Shown here piece by piece: positions 1 to 8,242 of a DNA stretch of 64,000 nt. The translations under genes and the position numbers were made by a program. The stretch covers positions 1,523,501 to 1,587,500 of the forward strand of contig NZ_JAUCBS010000013.1 of the NCBI RefSeq assembly GCF_034676705.1, in the 5' to 3' direction. The DNA is from Gemmobacter sp. (GTDB taxonomy: Bacteria > Pseudomonadota > Alphaproteobacteria > Rhodobacterales > Rhodobacteraceae). Position 1 is the first letter of the stretch. The number at the start of each line of letters is the position of its first letter. A model generated the notes under the pieces. That model had not been told where the DNA came from and did no database searches. It saw only the letters and a program-made list of their open reading frames with translations.

Positions 1-220
1 CCAGATCGGCGCTGGGGGTGCGGGCCACATCGGCGCCGTCCACCGCGATTTGCCCCTGTTGCAGCGGCATCAGCCGACCGATCAGCGACAGCAGGGTGGA
101 TTTGCCGGCGCCGTTCGGCCCGATCAGCGCGGTCAGCCGGCCGCGGGGGATCGTCAGGGTGATGTCGTGCAGGATCGGGGCCTTGCCGATGCGGTGCGAG
201 ACGCCTTGAACCGTAATCAT
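1..220 (-). CDS. Siderophore-type iron ABC transporter ATP-binding protein, partial
   Basis: The gene starts at 220 and runs off the left edge, so only about 73 N-terminal residues are visible. They contain an ABC Walker A motif, GPNGAGKST, around residue 33, preceded by the usual strand region. The start codon overlaps the stop of the upstream permease gene by four bases, so it is the last visible gene of a four-gene operon (binding protein, two permeases, ATPase). The product should energise import of a ferric siderophore from the cytoplasmic face. Family assignment (FatE/CeuD/YclP type) is inferred mainly from the neighbours. Confidence 0.9.
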   Translation of the reverse strand, partial: MITVQGVSHRIGKAPILHDITLTIPRGRLTALIGPNGAGKSTLLSLIGRLMPLQQGQIAVDGADVARTPSADL

Positions 221-1158
221 CTTGCCCGCCCTTTCAGCAGCAGCCACAGGAACATCAGCCCGCCGGCGAATTCGATCACCACCGCCAGCACCGATTGCTG
301 GCCCATGAACCGTTCGAACACCGTCTGGCCTGCGACCAGCACCAGCGCGCCGATCAGCATGGCCAGGGGCAGCACGCGGGCATGGCGCGCGGTGCCCGAC
401 AGCTCCCACGCCAGCCCCGCGACGATCAGGCCAAAGAACGCCACCGGCCCGACCAGCGCGGTGGAAATCGCGACCAGCACGGTGACCAGCGCCAGCACGC
501 CCAGCACCAGCCGGTCATGCGCCAGCCCCAGCGAGACCGCGATGGGCCGCCCCAGCGCCAGCACATCCAGCCGGGGCGCCAGCCACAGCGCCGCCGCCGC
601 CGCCGCCGCGCACAGGGCGCCGGCCAGCGGCAGCAACGCGGTGTCGATGCGGGAAAAGCTGGCAAAGCTGGCAGCCTGGACGATGGCATAATCGTTCGGA
701 TCCATCACCCGCGCCAGAAACCCGGCGGCCGAGCGGAACAGCACGCCCAGGATGACGCCGGTCAGGATCAGGCGGGGAATGTCCTGTGCCGCCCGGCCCA
801 GCAGCGTGCCGAACAGTGCCAGCGCCGCGGCGACCATGATCGCCACCTCCAGCCCGAATTTCGCCGGCGCCGGCAGGCCGGCAAAGCCTGCGACCCCCAG
901 CGTCGCCACCAGCAGCGTCTGCATCAGGATATACAGCGCATCGAACCCCATGATCTGCGGGGTCAGGATGCGGTTGCGGCTGACGGTCTGGAACAGCACG
1001 GTCGCCAGGCCGACAGCCGCGCCGACGATCAGCAGGCCCGCCAGCTTGCCCGCCCGCAGCTTCAGCACAAAGGCCCATTTCGGCCCCAGCCCCCAGCCCA
1101 GATACAGGGCCGAAACCGCCAGCACCGCCAGCGCCAGCAGGGCGACGCGCCTATCCAC
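217..1158 (-). CDS. Iron-siderophore ABC transporter permease (FecCD family, second)
   Basis: This 313-residue, very hydrophobic protein has the FecCD/BtuC pattern of about nine to ten membrane segments. The stretch around the glycine-rich FFGLIVAGLAWELSG is the usual loop that contacts the ATPase. It overlaps both the preceding permease gene (eight bases) and the following ATPase gene (four bases), so translation is probably coupled. It should form a heterodimeric channel with the other permease. In FatBCDE/YclNOPQ-type systems two different permeases are encoded in tandem, as here. Confidence 0.92.
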   Translation of the reverse strand: MDRRVALLALAVLAVSALYLGWGLGPKWAFVLKLRAGKLAGLLIVGAAVGLATVLFQTVSRNRILTPQIMGFDALYILMQTLLVATLGVAGFAGLPAPAKFGLEVAIMVAAALALFGTLLGRAAQDIPRLILTGVILGVLFRSAAGFLARVMDPNDYAIVQAASFASFSRIDTALLPLAGALCAAAAAAALWLAPRLDVLALGRPIAVSLGLAHDRLVLGVLALVTVLVAISTALVGPVAFFGLIVAGLAWELSGTARHARVLPLAMLIGALVLVAGQTVFERFMGQQSVLAVVIEFAGGLMFLWLLLKGRAR

Positions 1159-2104
1159 GGGCCGGCTCGCGGTACAGCAGCCACAGGAAGATCACCGATC
1201 CGACCATGCCCAGAACGGTGCCCACCGGCACCTCGTAGGGGTAGCGCACCAGCCGCCCGACGATGTCGCAGGCCAGCACCAGCGCGGCGCCGCTGGCGGC
1301 CGTTGCCGGCAGCGTGGCGCGCAGGTTGTCGCCCATGGCGCGGGCGATGATGTTGGGCACCACCAGCCCGACGAACGGGATCATGCCCACCGTCACGATC
1401 ACCAGCGCGGTCACCACCGATACGACGACCAGCCCCAGCCGCATCACCGCATCGGGGTTCAGGCCCAGCCCGGTGGCCGCCGCCCGCCCAAGGCCCAGTA
1501 TGGCAAAGCGGTCGGCGGCAAACCACGCCAGCAGGGCGGCGGCCCCGGCGATCCACAGCAGTTCATACCTGCCCGCGATGACGCCGGAAAATTCGCCGGT
1601 CATCAGCCAGATGCCGACCATCTGCATCAGGTCGGTCTGCCAGCCGACAAAGGTGACGATGGCGCCCAGCACGCCCGCCAGCACGATGCCGACCAGCGGC
1701 ACCAGCAGCACCTCGCGCGCAGGCAGGCGGCGGATCAGGCGCAGGAACAGCCAGGTGGCGGCCATGGCCGACAGGCTGGCCACCACCATCTTGACCCAGA
1801 TCGGTGCCCCCGGCGCGGCAAGGGTGATGGCCAGCAGCCCCAGCGCCGCGCCTTCGGCGGTGCCGGTGGTGCCCGGTTCGACAAAGCGGTTGCGCACCAG
1901 CTGCTGCATGACCACCCCGGCAATCGCCAGCGCCGCGCCGGTCAGCAGCACCGCCGCCGTGCGCGGCAGGCGCGAGATGGTCAGGATCGCCCAGGCCTGC
2001 GGATCGTGGCGCAGCGCGGCCGGATCCATCCCTGCCGCCCCGATCAGGACGCTGGCCGCCGACAGCGGCACAAGCAGCAGGGCAAGCAGGACGGCCGGGC
2101 GCAT
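1151..2104 (-). CDS. Iron-siderophore ABC transporter permease (FecCD family, first)
   Basis: The 317-residue integral membrane protein belongs to the FecCD family. The N-terminus MRPAVLLALLLVPLSAASVLIGA is a first membrane helix, and a segment GMIPFVGLVVPNIIARAMGD matches the conserved permease loop. It begins three bases after the binding-protein stop codon and overlaps the next permease. It works with that permease to pass the ferric siderophore delivered by the periplasmic protein. Substrate chemistry cannot be read from the permease. Confidence 0.92.
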   Translation of the reverse strand: MRPAVLLALLLVPLSAASVLIGAAGMDPAALRHDPQAWAILTISRLPRTAAVLLTGAALAIAGVVMQQLVRNRFVEPGTTGTAEGAALGLLAITLAAPGAPIWVKMVVASLSAMAATWLFLRLIRRLPAREVLLVPLVGIVLAGVLGAIVTFVGWQTDLMQMVGIWLMTGEFSGVIAGRYELLWIAGAAALLAWFAADRFAILGLGRAAATGLGLNPDAVMRLGLVVVSVVTALVIVTVGMIPFVGLVVPNIIARAMGDNLRATLPATAASGAALVLACDIVGRLVRYPYEVPVGTVLGMVGSVIFLWLLYREPARG

Positions 2105-2107
2105 GGG

Positions 2108-3016
2108 TTACTTGCCGAAGGCCGCGATCAGTTCGTCCAGCGTGCCGGTCAGCGACCGGAAGCCGCCGCCGGCAATATAGATCGGCGCCGGCGACAGATA
2201 GACGATCTGACCCCGCTGACCGGCCGTGGTGCCCTTGACCAGCGGGTTGTCCAGCGTGGCCTGTGCCGACGACGCCTCGCCGATGGCCGAGGCGCGGTCG
2301 ATCACGATCAGCCAGTCGGGGTTGGTTTCGGCGATGAATTCGAACGACACCGCATCGCCATGCACCTCGGGCGACAGGCTGGCATGTGCCTCGGGCAGGT
2401 CCAGCGCGGTGTGGATCCAGCCAAAGCGCGACCCCTTGCCATAGGCCGATACCTTGGGGCCGTTGGTTTGCAGGATCAGCGCGCGGCCCTTGCCGGCGGT
2501 GGCGGCGCGGGCGGCGGCCAGTTTGGCTTCCAGCGCAGCCGACAGTTCGGCGGCCTTGTCGGCCTTGCCGAACAGCGCGCCATAGGCGGCGATGCGGGCC
2601 TGCGCCTCGGCCAGCAGGTCGGGGCCCATGGTCATGTCGATGGTTGGCGCCACCTCGGCCAGCGCAGCCACCTTGGTGGCGCTGCGGCCGCCGGCAATGA
2701 TCAGGTCGGGGCCAAGGTTCGCCAATGCCTCAAGGTCGGGTTCGAACAGGGTGCCGGCGCGGGGGGCTGCGGCCTCGGTTCCCAGATAGCCGACATAGAG
2801 CTTGTCGGGCACCGCCGCCGGCATCACCCCAAGCGCGCCGATGGTGTCGATCGCGGCCACATCCAGCACGGCGACGGTGGCGGGGCCGGCTGGCAGGGTG
2901 ACCGGCCCCTTGGCGGTGGCGATGGTGACATCCGCGGCAGCCACGGGGGCGGAAAGGGCAAGGCTGGAAAGGGCAAGGGCGGCGGCCACAAGCCCGGCAC
3001 GGGAAAGGCGGATCAT
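2108..3016 (-). CDS. Periplasmic siderophore-binding protein (FatB/CeuE/YclQ-like)
   Basis: The protein has 302 residues. A signal peptide (MIRLSRAGLVAAALALSSLA) ends near the Ala-Ala-Ala before DVTIATAKG. The mature N-terminus, with its VTLPAGPATVAVLDVAAIDTIGALGV pattern written in two parts in the family, resembles FatB/CeuE/YclQ-type class III binding proteins for catecholate siderophores. An in-frame open extension far upstream is ignored because the signal peptide and the start at 3016 fit. It is the first gene of the iron operon. No convincing Fur, Irr or Mur site was seen in the 123 bases upstream. The exact siderophore is unknown. Confidence 0.9.
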   Translation of the reverse strand: MIRLSRAGLVAAALALSSLALSAPVAAADVTIATAKGPVTLPAGPATVAVLDVAAIDTIGALGVMPAAVPDKLYVGYLGTEAAAPRAGTLFEPDLEALANLGPDLIIAGGRSATKVAALAEVAPTIDMTMGPDLLAEAQARIAAYGALFGKADKAAELSAALEAKLAAARAATAGKGRALILQTNGPKVSAYGKGSRFGWIHTALDLPEAHASLSPEVHGDAVSFEFIAETNPDWLIVIDRASAIGEASSAQATLDNPLVKGTTAGQRGQIVYLSPAPIYIAGGGFRSLTGTLDELIAAFGK

Positions 3017-3139
3017 CGGGCATCTCCTGTTGCGGTGCATGGCTGGGGCGCGGGCGCCTTGGCTGTTGCGCCCGGGATTAGCGGCTTGTGCCGGCGGATT
3101 CCAGACGATATTCCGGGGAAAACAGTAGGAATTACCCCG

Positions 3140-3427
3140 ATGATCGCCTCGACCGCCCGCTATCCCACGGAACATGCCTCGAAATACATGCAGCAGCTGT
3201 GCAAGCATTTCGCCCACAAGGTCGAAGTGGCGTATGACGACACCCACGCCAGCGCCGCGCTGCCGCCGGGGCCGGCGACCATGACGGCCGATGCCGAAGG
3301 GCTGTCGGTGCGGGTGACGGCCGAGGACATGAAGGGCATCATCCATGCCCGCTTCGTGATCGACAGCCACCTGGTGACCTTTGCCTACCGCGAGAATTTC
3401 GCCGGCCTGACCTGGGTTCTGGAATAA
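3140..3427 (+). CDS. DUF2218 family protein
   Basis: This 95-residue soluble protein matches the DUF2218 pattern: N-terminal STARYPTEHASKYMQQLCKHFAHK, then two beta-rich halves ending in HLVTFAYRENFAGLTW. The start at 3140 is chosen because the domain begins there; the reading frame stays open much further upstream without coding character. It is divergent from the siderophore-binding protein gene across 123 bases and may share its control. The biochemical role of DUF2218 is not known, and an iron-related role is inferred from context only. Confidence 0.85.
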   Translation: MIASTARYPTEHASKYMQQLCKHFAHKVEVAYDDTHASAALPPGPATMTADAEGLSVRVTAEDMKGIIHARFVIDSHLVTFAYRENFAGLTWVLE

Positions 3428-3487
3428 CCCGTCCGCCGGGTTGTGGCGCCGCCGCCGCGACCCTAGGATGCGGCAGGAGGGCTGCCG

Positions 3488-4639
3488 ATGATCCTGACCC
3501 TGGCCGTTTCGGGCTATCGTTCGCTGCGCGATATCGTGCTGCCGCTGGATCGGCTGACGGTGGTGACCGGGGCGAACGGCAGCGGCAAATCCTCGATGTA
3601 CCGGGCGCTGCGGTTGCTGGCCGATGTGGCGCAGGGCCGCGCCATTGCCTCGCTGGCGGGCGAAGGGGGCCTGGGGTCCACCCTGTGGGCCGGGCCGGAA
3701 ACCATTTCGCGCGCGATGCGGGCCGGCGAGGTGGTGGTGCAGGGCACGGTCCGCAAGGACCGGGTGGCGCTGCGGCTGGGCTTTGCGGCGGATGACTATG
3801 GCTATGCGGTGGATCTGGGCCTGCCGGTCAATGGCGGCAGCGCCTTTGGCAATGATCCCGAGATCAAGGCCGAGGCGGTCTGGGTGGGCGAATACCTGAA
3901 CCGCCATAATGCCATAGCGGATCGCGCGGGCGGGCTGGTGCGGGCGCGGTCGGCCAAGGGGGCCTGGGTGCCGCTGGCCACCGGCCTGTCGGCGCAGGAC
4001 AGCATGATGACCCATGCCGCCGATCCTGCCACCGCCCCCGAACTGCTGGGCCTGCGCGACCGGATGCGGGCCTGGCGGTTCTATGACCACCTGCGCACCG
4101 ACCGCGACGCCCCCGCCCGCAGCCCCCGGGTGGGCACGCGCACGCCGGTTCTGGCCGGGGATGGCGCCGATCTGGCCGCCGCGATCCAGACCATCCGCGA
4201 GGTGGGCGACGGCCCGGCGCTGGATGCCGCCATCGACGATGCCTTTCCGGGCGCGCGGGTCGGGGTCACGCTGGGGGACGCGCTGTTCGGGGTCGAGATG
4301 CGCCAGCCCGGCCTGTTGCGCCCCTTGGGGGCGGCGGAACTGTCGGACGGCACGCTGCGGTTCCTGCTGCTGGCCACCGCGCTGCTGACCCCGCGCCCGC
4401 CGGAACTGATGGTGCTGAACGAACCCGAAACCAGCCTGCATCCCGACCTGATCCCGCCGCTGGCCCGGCTGATCGCGCGGGCGGCGCAGGGCGGGCAGGT
4501 GCTGGTGGTGTCGCACAGCGGGGCGCTGGCCGGCGCGCTGGCGGCCGAGGGGGCGCGGACCCACGCCCTGCGCAAGGAGATGGGCGAGACGGTGGTCGAC
4601 CTGGACGACACACCGCCCTGGGCCTGGCCGAAGCGGTAG
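3488..4639 (+). CDS. RecF-like AAA family ATPase
   Basis: A 383-residue predicted ATPase of the AAA_21/RecF-like group. Walker A is GANGSGKSS at residues 28-36. An ABC-signature-like ELSDGTLRFLLLATALL is followed by Walker B LMVLNEPETSLHPD and a switch segment VLVVSHS. Such proteins resemble SMC/RecF heads without a long coiled coil. They are sometimes partners of a nuclease in defence systems, but no nuclease or toxin gene is adjacent. A repeat copy follows the gene. Function unknown. Confidence 0.85.
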   Translation: MILTLAVSGYRSLRDIVLPLDRLTVVTGANGSGKSSMYRALRLLADVAQGRAIASLAGEGGLGSTLWAGPETISRAMRAGEVVVQGTVRKDRVALRLGFAADDYGYAVDLGLPVNGGSAFGNDPEIKAEAVWVGEYLNRHNAIADRAGGLVRARSAKGAWVPLATGLSAQDSMMTHAADPATAPELLGLRDRMRAWRFYDHLRTDRDAPARSPRVGTRTPVLAGDGADLAAAIQTIREVGDGPALDAAIDDAFPGARVGVTLGDALFGVEMRQPGLLRPLGAAELSDGTLRFLLLATALLTPRPPELMVLNEPETSLHPDLIPPLARLIARAAQGGQVLVVSHSGALAGALAAEGARTHALRKEMGETVVDLDDTPPWAWPKR

Positions 4640-4697
4640 CACGGCGGGGGGCCAGCCCCCCGGGGCTGCGCGGCGCCGGGCAGACCCGTTGCACCGG

Positions 4698-4730
4698 CCC
4701 CCCGGGATATTTGGATCAGAGCGAAAGGGG
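4698..4730 (+). repeat. Dispersed intergenic repeat, copy 1
   Basis: C-rich run, then GGGATATTTGGATCAGAG and a GCGAAAGGGG tail. It is preceded at 4645-4662 by a GGGGGGCC-AG-CC-type hairpin. It lies between the ATPase gene and the transglutaminase operon. Confidence 0.9.
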
Positions 4731-4904
4731 TGCCGGATTCGCGGAGTGCCCATCGAGCGCGCGTTTTGTGCTTGATTGCCTGTTATCCGGGCGGATGATG
4801 GGCGGCAGGCGTTCCTGCCCCCGTCCTGCCCCCTTGTGGCACCTGCGGCCCCCCGCCGTGCTGGTATCCAAGGGCAACCGAAGACCGAAGTCTGAAAGAG
4901 ATCC

Positions 4905-7900
4905 ATGTCGATCAAGGCCGCCATCTATCACCTGACGCATTACAAGTATGACCGCCCGGTGGTGCTGGGGCCGCAGATCATCCGGTTGCGGCCGGCGCCG
5001 CACAGCCGCACGCGGGTGATCTCGCATTCGCTGAAGGTGTCGCCGGCCGGGCATTTCGTGAACCACCAGCAGGATCCCTATGGCAACTGGCTGGCGCGCT
5101 TTGTCTTTCCCGAGCCGGTGACGGAACTGAAGATCGAGGTCGATCTGACCGCCGACATGACGGTCTACAACCCGTTCGATTTTTTCGTCGAGGAAACGGC
5201 CGAGGAATGGCCGTTCGACTATCCGCTGGATGTGCAGGACGATCTGTCGATCTATCGCCGGGCCGAGCCGCTGGGGCCGGAGTTCGATGCCTTCATGGCA
5301 GAGATCCCGCGGGAGCGGACGCGGACGGTGGATTTCGTGGTGGGGCTGAACAGCCGGCTGTCGAACCGGATCAAGTATCTGATCCGCATGGAGCCGGGCG
5401 TGCAGACCCCGGACGAGACGCTGAGCATCGGGTCTGGCTCGTGCCGCGATTCCAGCTGGCTGCTGGTGAATGTGCTGCGCCATCTGGGCTTTGCGGCGCG
5501 GTTCGTGTCGGGCTATCTGATCCAGCTGAAGCCCGATCTGAAGGCGCTGGACGGGCCGTCGGGCACCGAGGTGGATTTCACCGACCTGCATGCCTGGTGC
5601 GAGGTGTATCTGCCCGGTGCCGGCTGGATCGGGCTGGATCCGACCAGCGGCCTGCTGACCGGCGAAAGCCATATCCCGCTGGCCGCCACCCCGCATTACC
5701 GCAATGCCGCGCCCATCGTCGGCGGGTTTTCCGCCGTGGGCACGCCCGAGGTGGAGTTTGCCTTTGACATGAAGGTGGCGCGGGTGGCCGAACACCCGCG
5801 CATCACCAGGCCGTTCAGCGATGAGTCCTGGGATCAGCTGAATGCGCTGGGGCGCAAGGTGGATGCCGCCTTGCGGGTGGGCGATGTGCGGCTGACCATG
5901 GGGGGCGAGCCGACCTTTGTTTCCATCGACGATTTCGAATCCGCCGAATGGAACACCGCCGCCGTTGGCCCGACGAAACGCGACCGCGCCGATGTGCTGA
6001 TCCGCCGCTTGCGCGAACGCTTTGCCCCGGGCGGGTTCCTGCATTACGGGCAGGGCAAGTGGTATCCGGGCGAAACCCTGCCGCGCTGGACGTTCAGCCT
6101 GTATTGGCGGCGCGACGGGCAGCCGGTCTGGCAGAACCCCGACCTGGTCGCCGCCGAAGGGGTGCATCATGGCGCCTCGGCGCTGGATGCGCAGGAACTG
6201 CTGCGCGAGATGGCGGCGGAACTGGCGATTCCCGAAGACAACATCATGCCCGCCTACGAGGATCCGGCCGAATGGCTGGTGAAAGAGGCGAAGCTGCCCG
6301 ACAATGTGACGCCCGAAAACTCCAGGCTGGAAGACCCCGAAGAGCGGCACCGGATTGCCGCCGTCTTTGACCGTGGCCTGACGCATCCGGTGGGGTTCGT
6401 GCTGCCGGTGCAGCCCTGGATGGGGCGCGATGGCAAGCGGAAGTGGTATTCGGAACGCTGGCGGATGCGGCGGGGGCGGATGTTCCTGGTGCCGGGCGAC
6501 AGCCCGGTGGGCTACCGCCTGCCGCTGGCCAGCCTGCCCTGGCTGAGCCCGGCGCAATACCCTTATATCACCCCGATGGATCCCACCGTGCCGCGCCCCG
6601 ACCTGCCCGGGGCGCCCGAGGTGGACGGGGCGCGCAAGACGCAGCCCATGGCCTCGTTCATTCCGGCGCCGCCGACCAGCGGCTTCGTGCCGCAATCGGT
6701 GACCGAGGTCGAGGGGTTCGTGCGCACCGCCCTGACGGTGGAGCCGCGCCATGGCCGGCTGTGCGTGTTCATGCCGCCGGTCACCATGCTGGAAGATTAT
6801 CTGGACCTGCTGCATGTGGCGGAATCGGCCGCGGCGCGGCTGGGGCTGAAGGTGCATATCGAAGGCTACCAGCCGCCCAACGACCCCCGGCTGAACGTGA
6901 TCCGCGTGGCGCCCGACCCCGGCGTGATCGAGGTGAACATCCACCCCGCGCACAACTGGGACGACTGCGTGTCGATCACCCGGACGGTCTATGAGGAGGC
7001 GCGGCAATCGCGCCTGGGGGCCGAGAAGTTCATGATCGACGGCAAGCATACCGGCACGGGGGGGGGCAACCATGTGGTGGTGGGCGGGGCCACCACGCTG
7101 GACAGCCCGTTCCTGCGCCGGCCCGACCTGCTGAAATCGCTGATCCTGCACTGGAACCGGCACCCCAGCCTGTCCTATCTGTTTTCCGGCCTGTTCATCG
7201 GCCCGACCAGCCAGGCGCCGCGTATCGACGAGGCGCGGCACGATGCGCTGTATGAACTGGAAATCGCGCTGTCGCGCATCCCTTCGCCGGGGCAGGGCGA
7301 GGTGCCGATGCCATGGCTGACCGACCGGCTGCTGCGCAACCTGTTGACCGATGTCACCGGCAATACCCACCGGGCGGAAATCTGTATCGACAAGCTCTAT
7401 TCGCCCGACGGGCCCACCGGGCGGCTGGGGCTGGTGGAGTTCCGCGGGTTCGAGATGCCGCCCGATGCCCGGATGAGCCTGGCGCAGCAACTGCTGCTGC
7501 GCGCGCTGATCGCGCGGTTCTGGGCGGCCCCGGCCCAGGGCGAGCTGGTGCGCTGGGGCACCGCGCTGCACGACCGCTTCATGCTGCCGCATTACGTCTG
7601 GGAGGATTTCCGCGACGTGCTGGCCGACCTGCGCCAGCATGGCTTTGACATGAAGGAAGAATGGTTCGTCGCGCAGGGCGAGTTCCGGTTCCCGTTCTGC
7701 GGCGAGGTGGAGTATGAGGGCGTCCAGCTGGAAATCCGGCAGGCGCTGGAACCCTGGCATGTGCTGGGCGAAACCGGCGCCATCGGCGGGACGGTGCGCT
7801 ATACCGACAGTTCGACCGAACGCTTGCAGGCAAAACTGACCACGGCGAACCCCGACCGCTATACGGTCACCTGCAACGGGCGGGAACTGCCGCTGGCGCG

Positions 7901-8234
7901 GGTGGCAAATGGCGTGTCGGTGGCCGGCGTGCGGTTCAAGGCCTGGCAACCGGCCAGCGCCATGCACCCGACGCTGCCGGTGCAGGCGCCGCTGATCTTT
8001 GACATTCACGATCGGTGGTCGGGCCGGGCGCTGGGCGGCTGTGTCTATCATGTCGCGCATCCGGGCGGGCGGAACTATGACACCTTCCCGGTGAACGGCA
8101 ACGAGGCCGAGGCGCGCAGGCTGGCACGGTTCGAGCCGACGGGCCATACTGCGGGCTGGGTGCCGGTGGGGCCGGAACGGCGCCACCCGGATTTCCCGAT
8201 GACGCTTGACCTGCGGCGGCCGATCGGCGTCTAG
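4905..8234 (+). CDS. Transglutaminase-like domain fused to DUF2126 (putative amidoligase)
   Basis: The protein has 1109 residues. The N-terminal third is a transglutaminase-like fold with an N-terminal beta domain. Its triad is visible as Cys180 (SGSCRDSS), His229 (TDLHAWCE) and Asp245 (GLDPTSG). From about residue 325 (VRLTMGGEPTFVS) to the end is DUF2126, a large domain predicted to be an amide-bond-forming enzyme. It opens a run of three genes with the ATP-grasp/alpha-E fusion nine bases downstream. No signal peptide is seen, so it should act in the cytoplasm. Family knowledge: these genes travel together in many proteobacteria, but the substrate is not known. Confidence 0.9.
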   Translation: MSIKAAIYHLTHYKYDRPVVLGPQIIRLRPAPHSRTRVISHSLKVSPAGHFVNHQQDPYGNWLARFVFPEPVTELKIEVDLTADMTVYNPFDFFVEETAEEWPFDYPLDVQDDLSIYRRAEPLGPEFDAFMAEIPRERTRTVDFVVGLNSRLSNRIKYLIRMEPGVQTPDETLSIGSGSCRDSSWLLVNVLRHLGFAARFVSGYLIQLKPDLKALDGPSGTEVDFTDLHAWCEVYLPGAGWIGLDPTSGLLTGESHIPLAATPHYRNAAPIVGGFSAVGTPEVEFAFDMKVARVAEHPRITRPFSDESWDQLNALGRKVDAALRVGDVRLTMGGEPTFVSIDDFESAEWNTAAVGPTKRDRADVLIRRLRERFAPGGFLHYGQGKWYPGETLPRWTFSLYWRRDGQPVWQNPDLVAAEGVHHGASALDAQELLREMAAELAIPEDNIMPAYEDPAEWLVKEAKLPDNVTPENSRLEDPEERHRIAAVFDRGLTHPVGFVLPVQPWMGRDGKRKWYSERWRMRRGRMFLVPGDSPVGYRLPLASLPWLSPAQYPYITPMDPTVPRPDLPGAPEVDGARKTQPMASFIPAPPTSGFVPQSVTEVEGFVRTALTVEPRHGRLCVFMPPVTMLEDYLDLLHVAESAAARLGLKVHIEGYQPPNDPRLNVIRVAPDPGVIEVNIHPAHNWDDCVSITRTVYEEARQSRLGAEKFMIDGKHTGTGGGNHVVVGGATTLDSPFLRRPDLLKSLILHWNRHPSLSYLFSGLFIGPTSQAPRIDEARHDALYELEIALSRIPSPGQGEVPMPWLTDRLLRNLLTDVTGNTHRAEICIDKLYSPDGPTGRLGLVEFRGFEMPPDARMSLAQQLLLRALIARFWAAPAQGELVRWGTALHDRFMLPHYVWEDFRDVLADLRQHGFDMKEEWFVAQGEFRFPFCGEVEYEGVQLEIRQALEPWHVLGETGAIGGTVRYTDSSTERLQAKLTTANPDRYTVTCNGRELPLARVANGVSVAGVRFKAWQPASAMHPTLPVQAPLIFDIHDRWSGRALGGCVYHVAHPGGRNYDTFPVNGNEAEARRLARFEPTGHTAGWVPVGPERRHPDFPMTLDLRRPIGV

Positions 8235-8242
8235 TCCGGCGC

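Noticed and set aside
2108..4924. A 938-codon open frame on the minus strand covering the siderophore-binding protein and the region beyond
   Set aside because: Only the last 302 codons have protein-like sequence with a signal peptide; the rest is antisense to the DUF2218 and ATPase genes and reads as Arg/Pro/Gln-rich noise.
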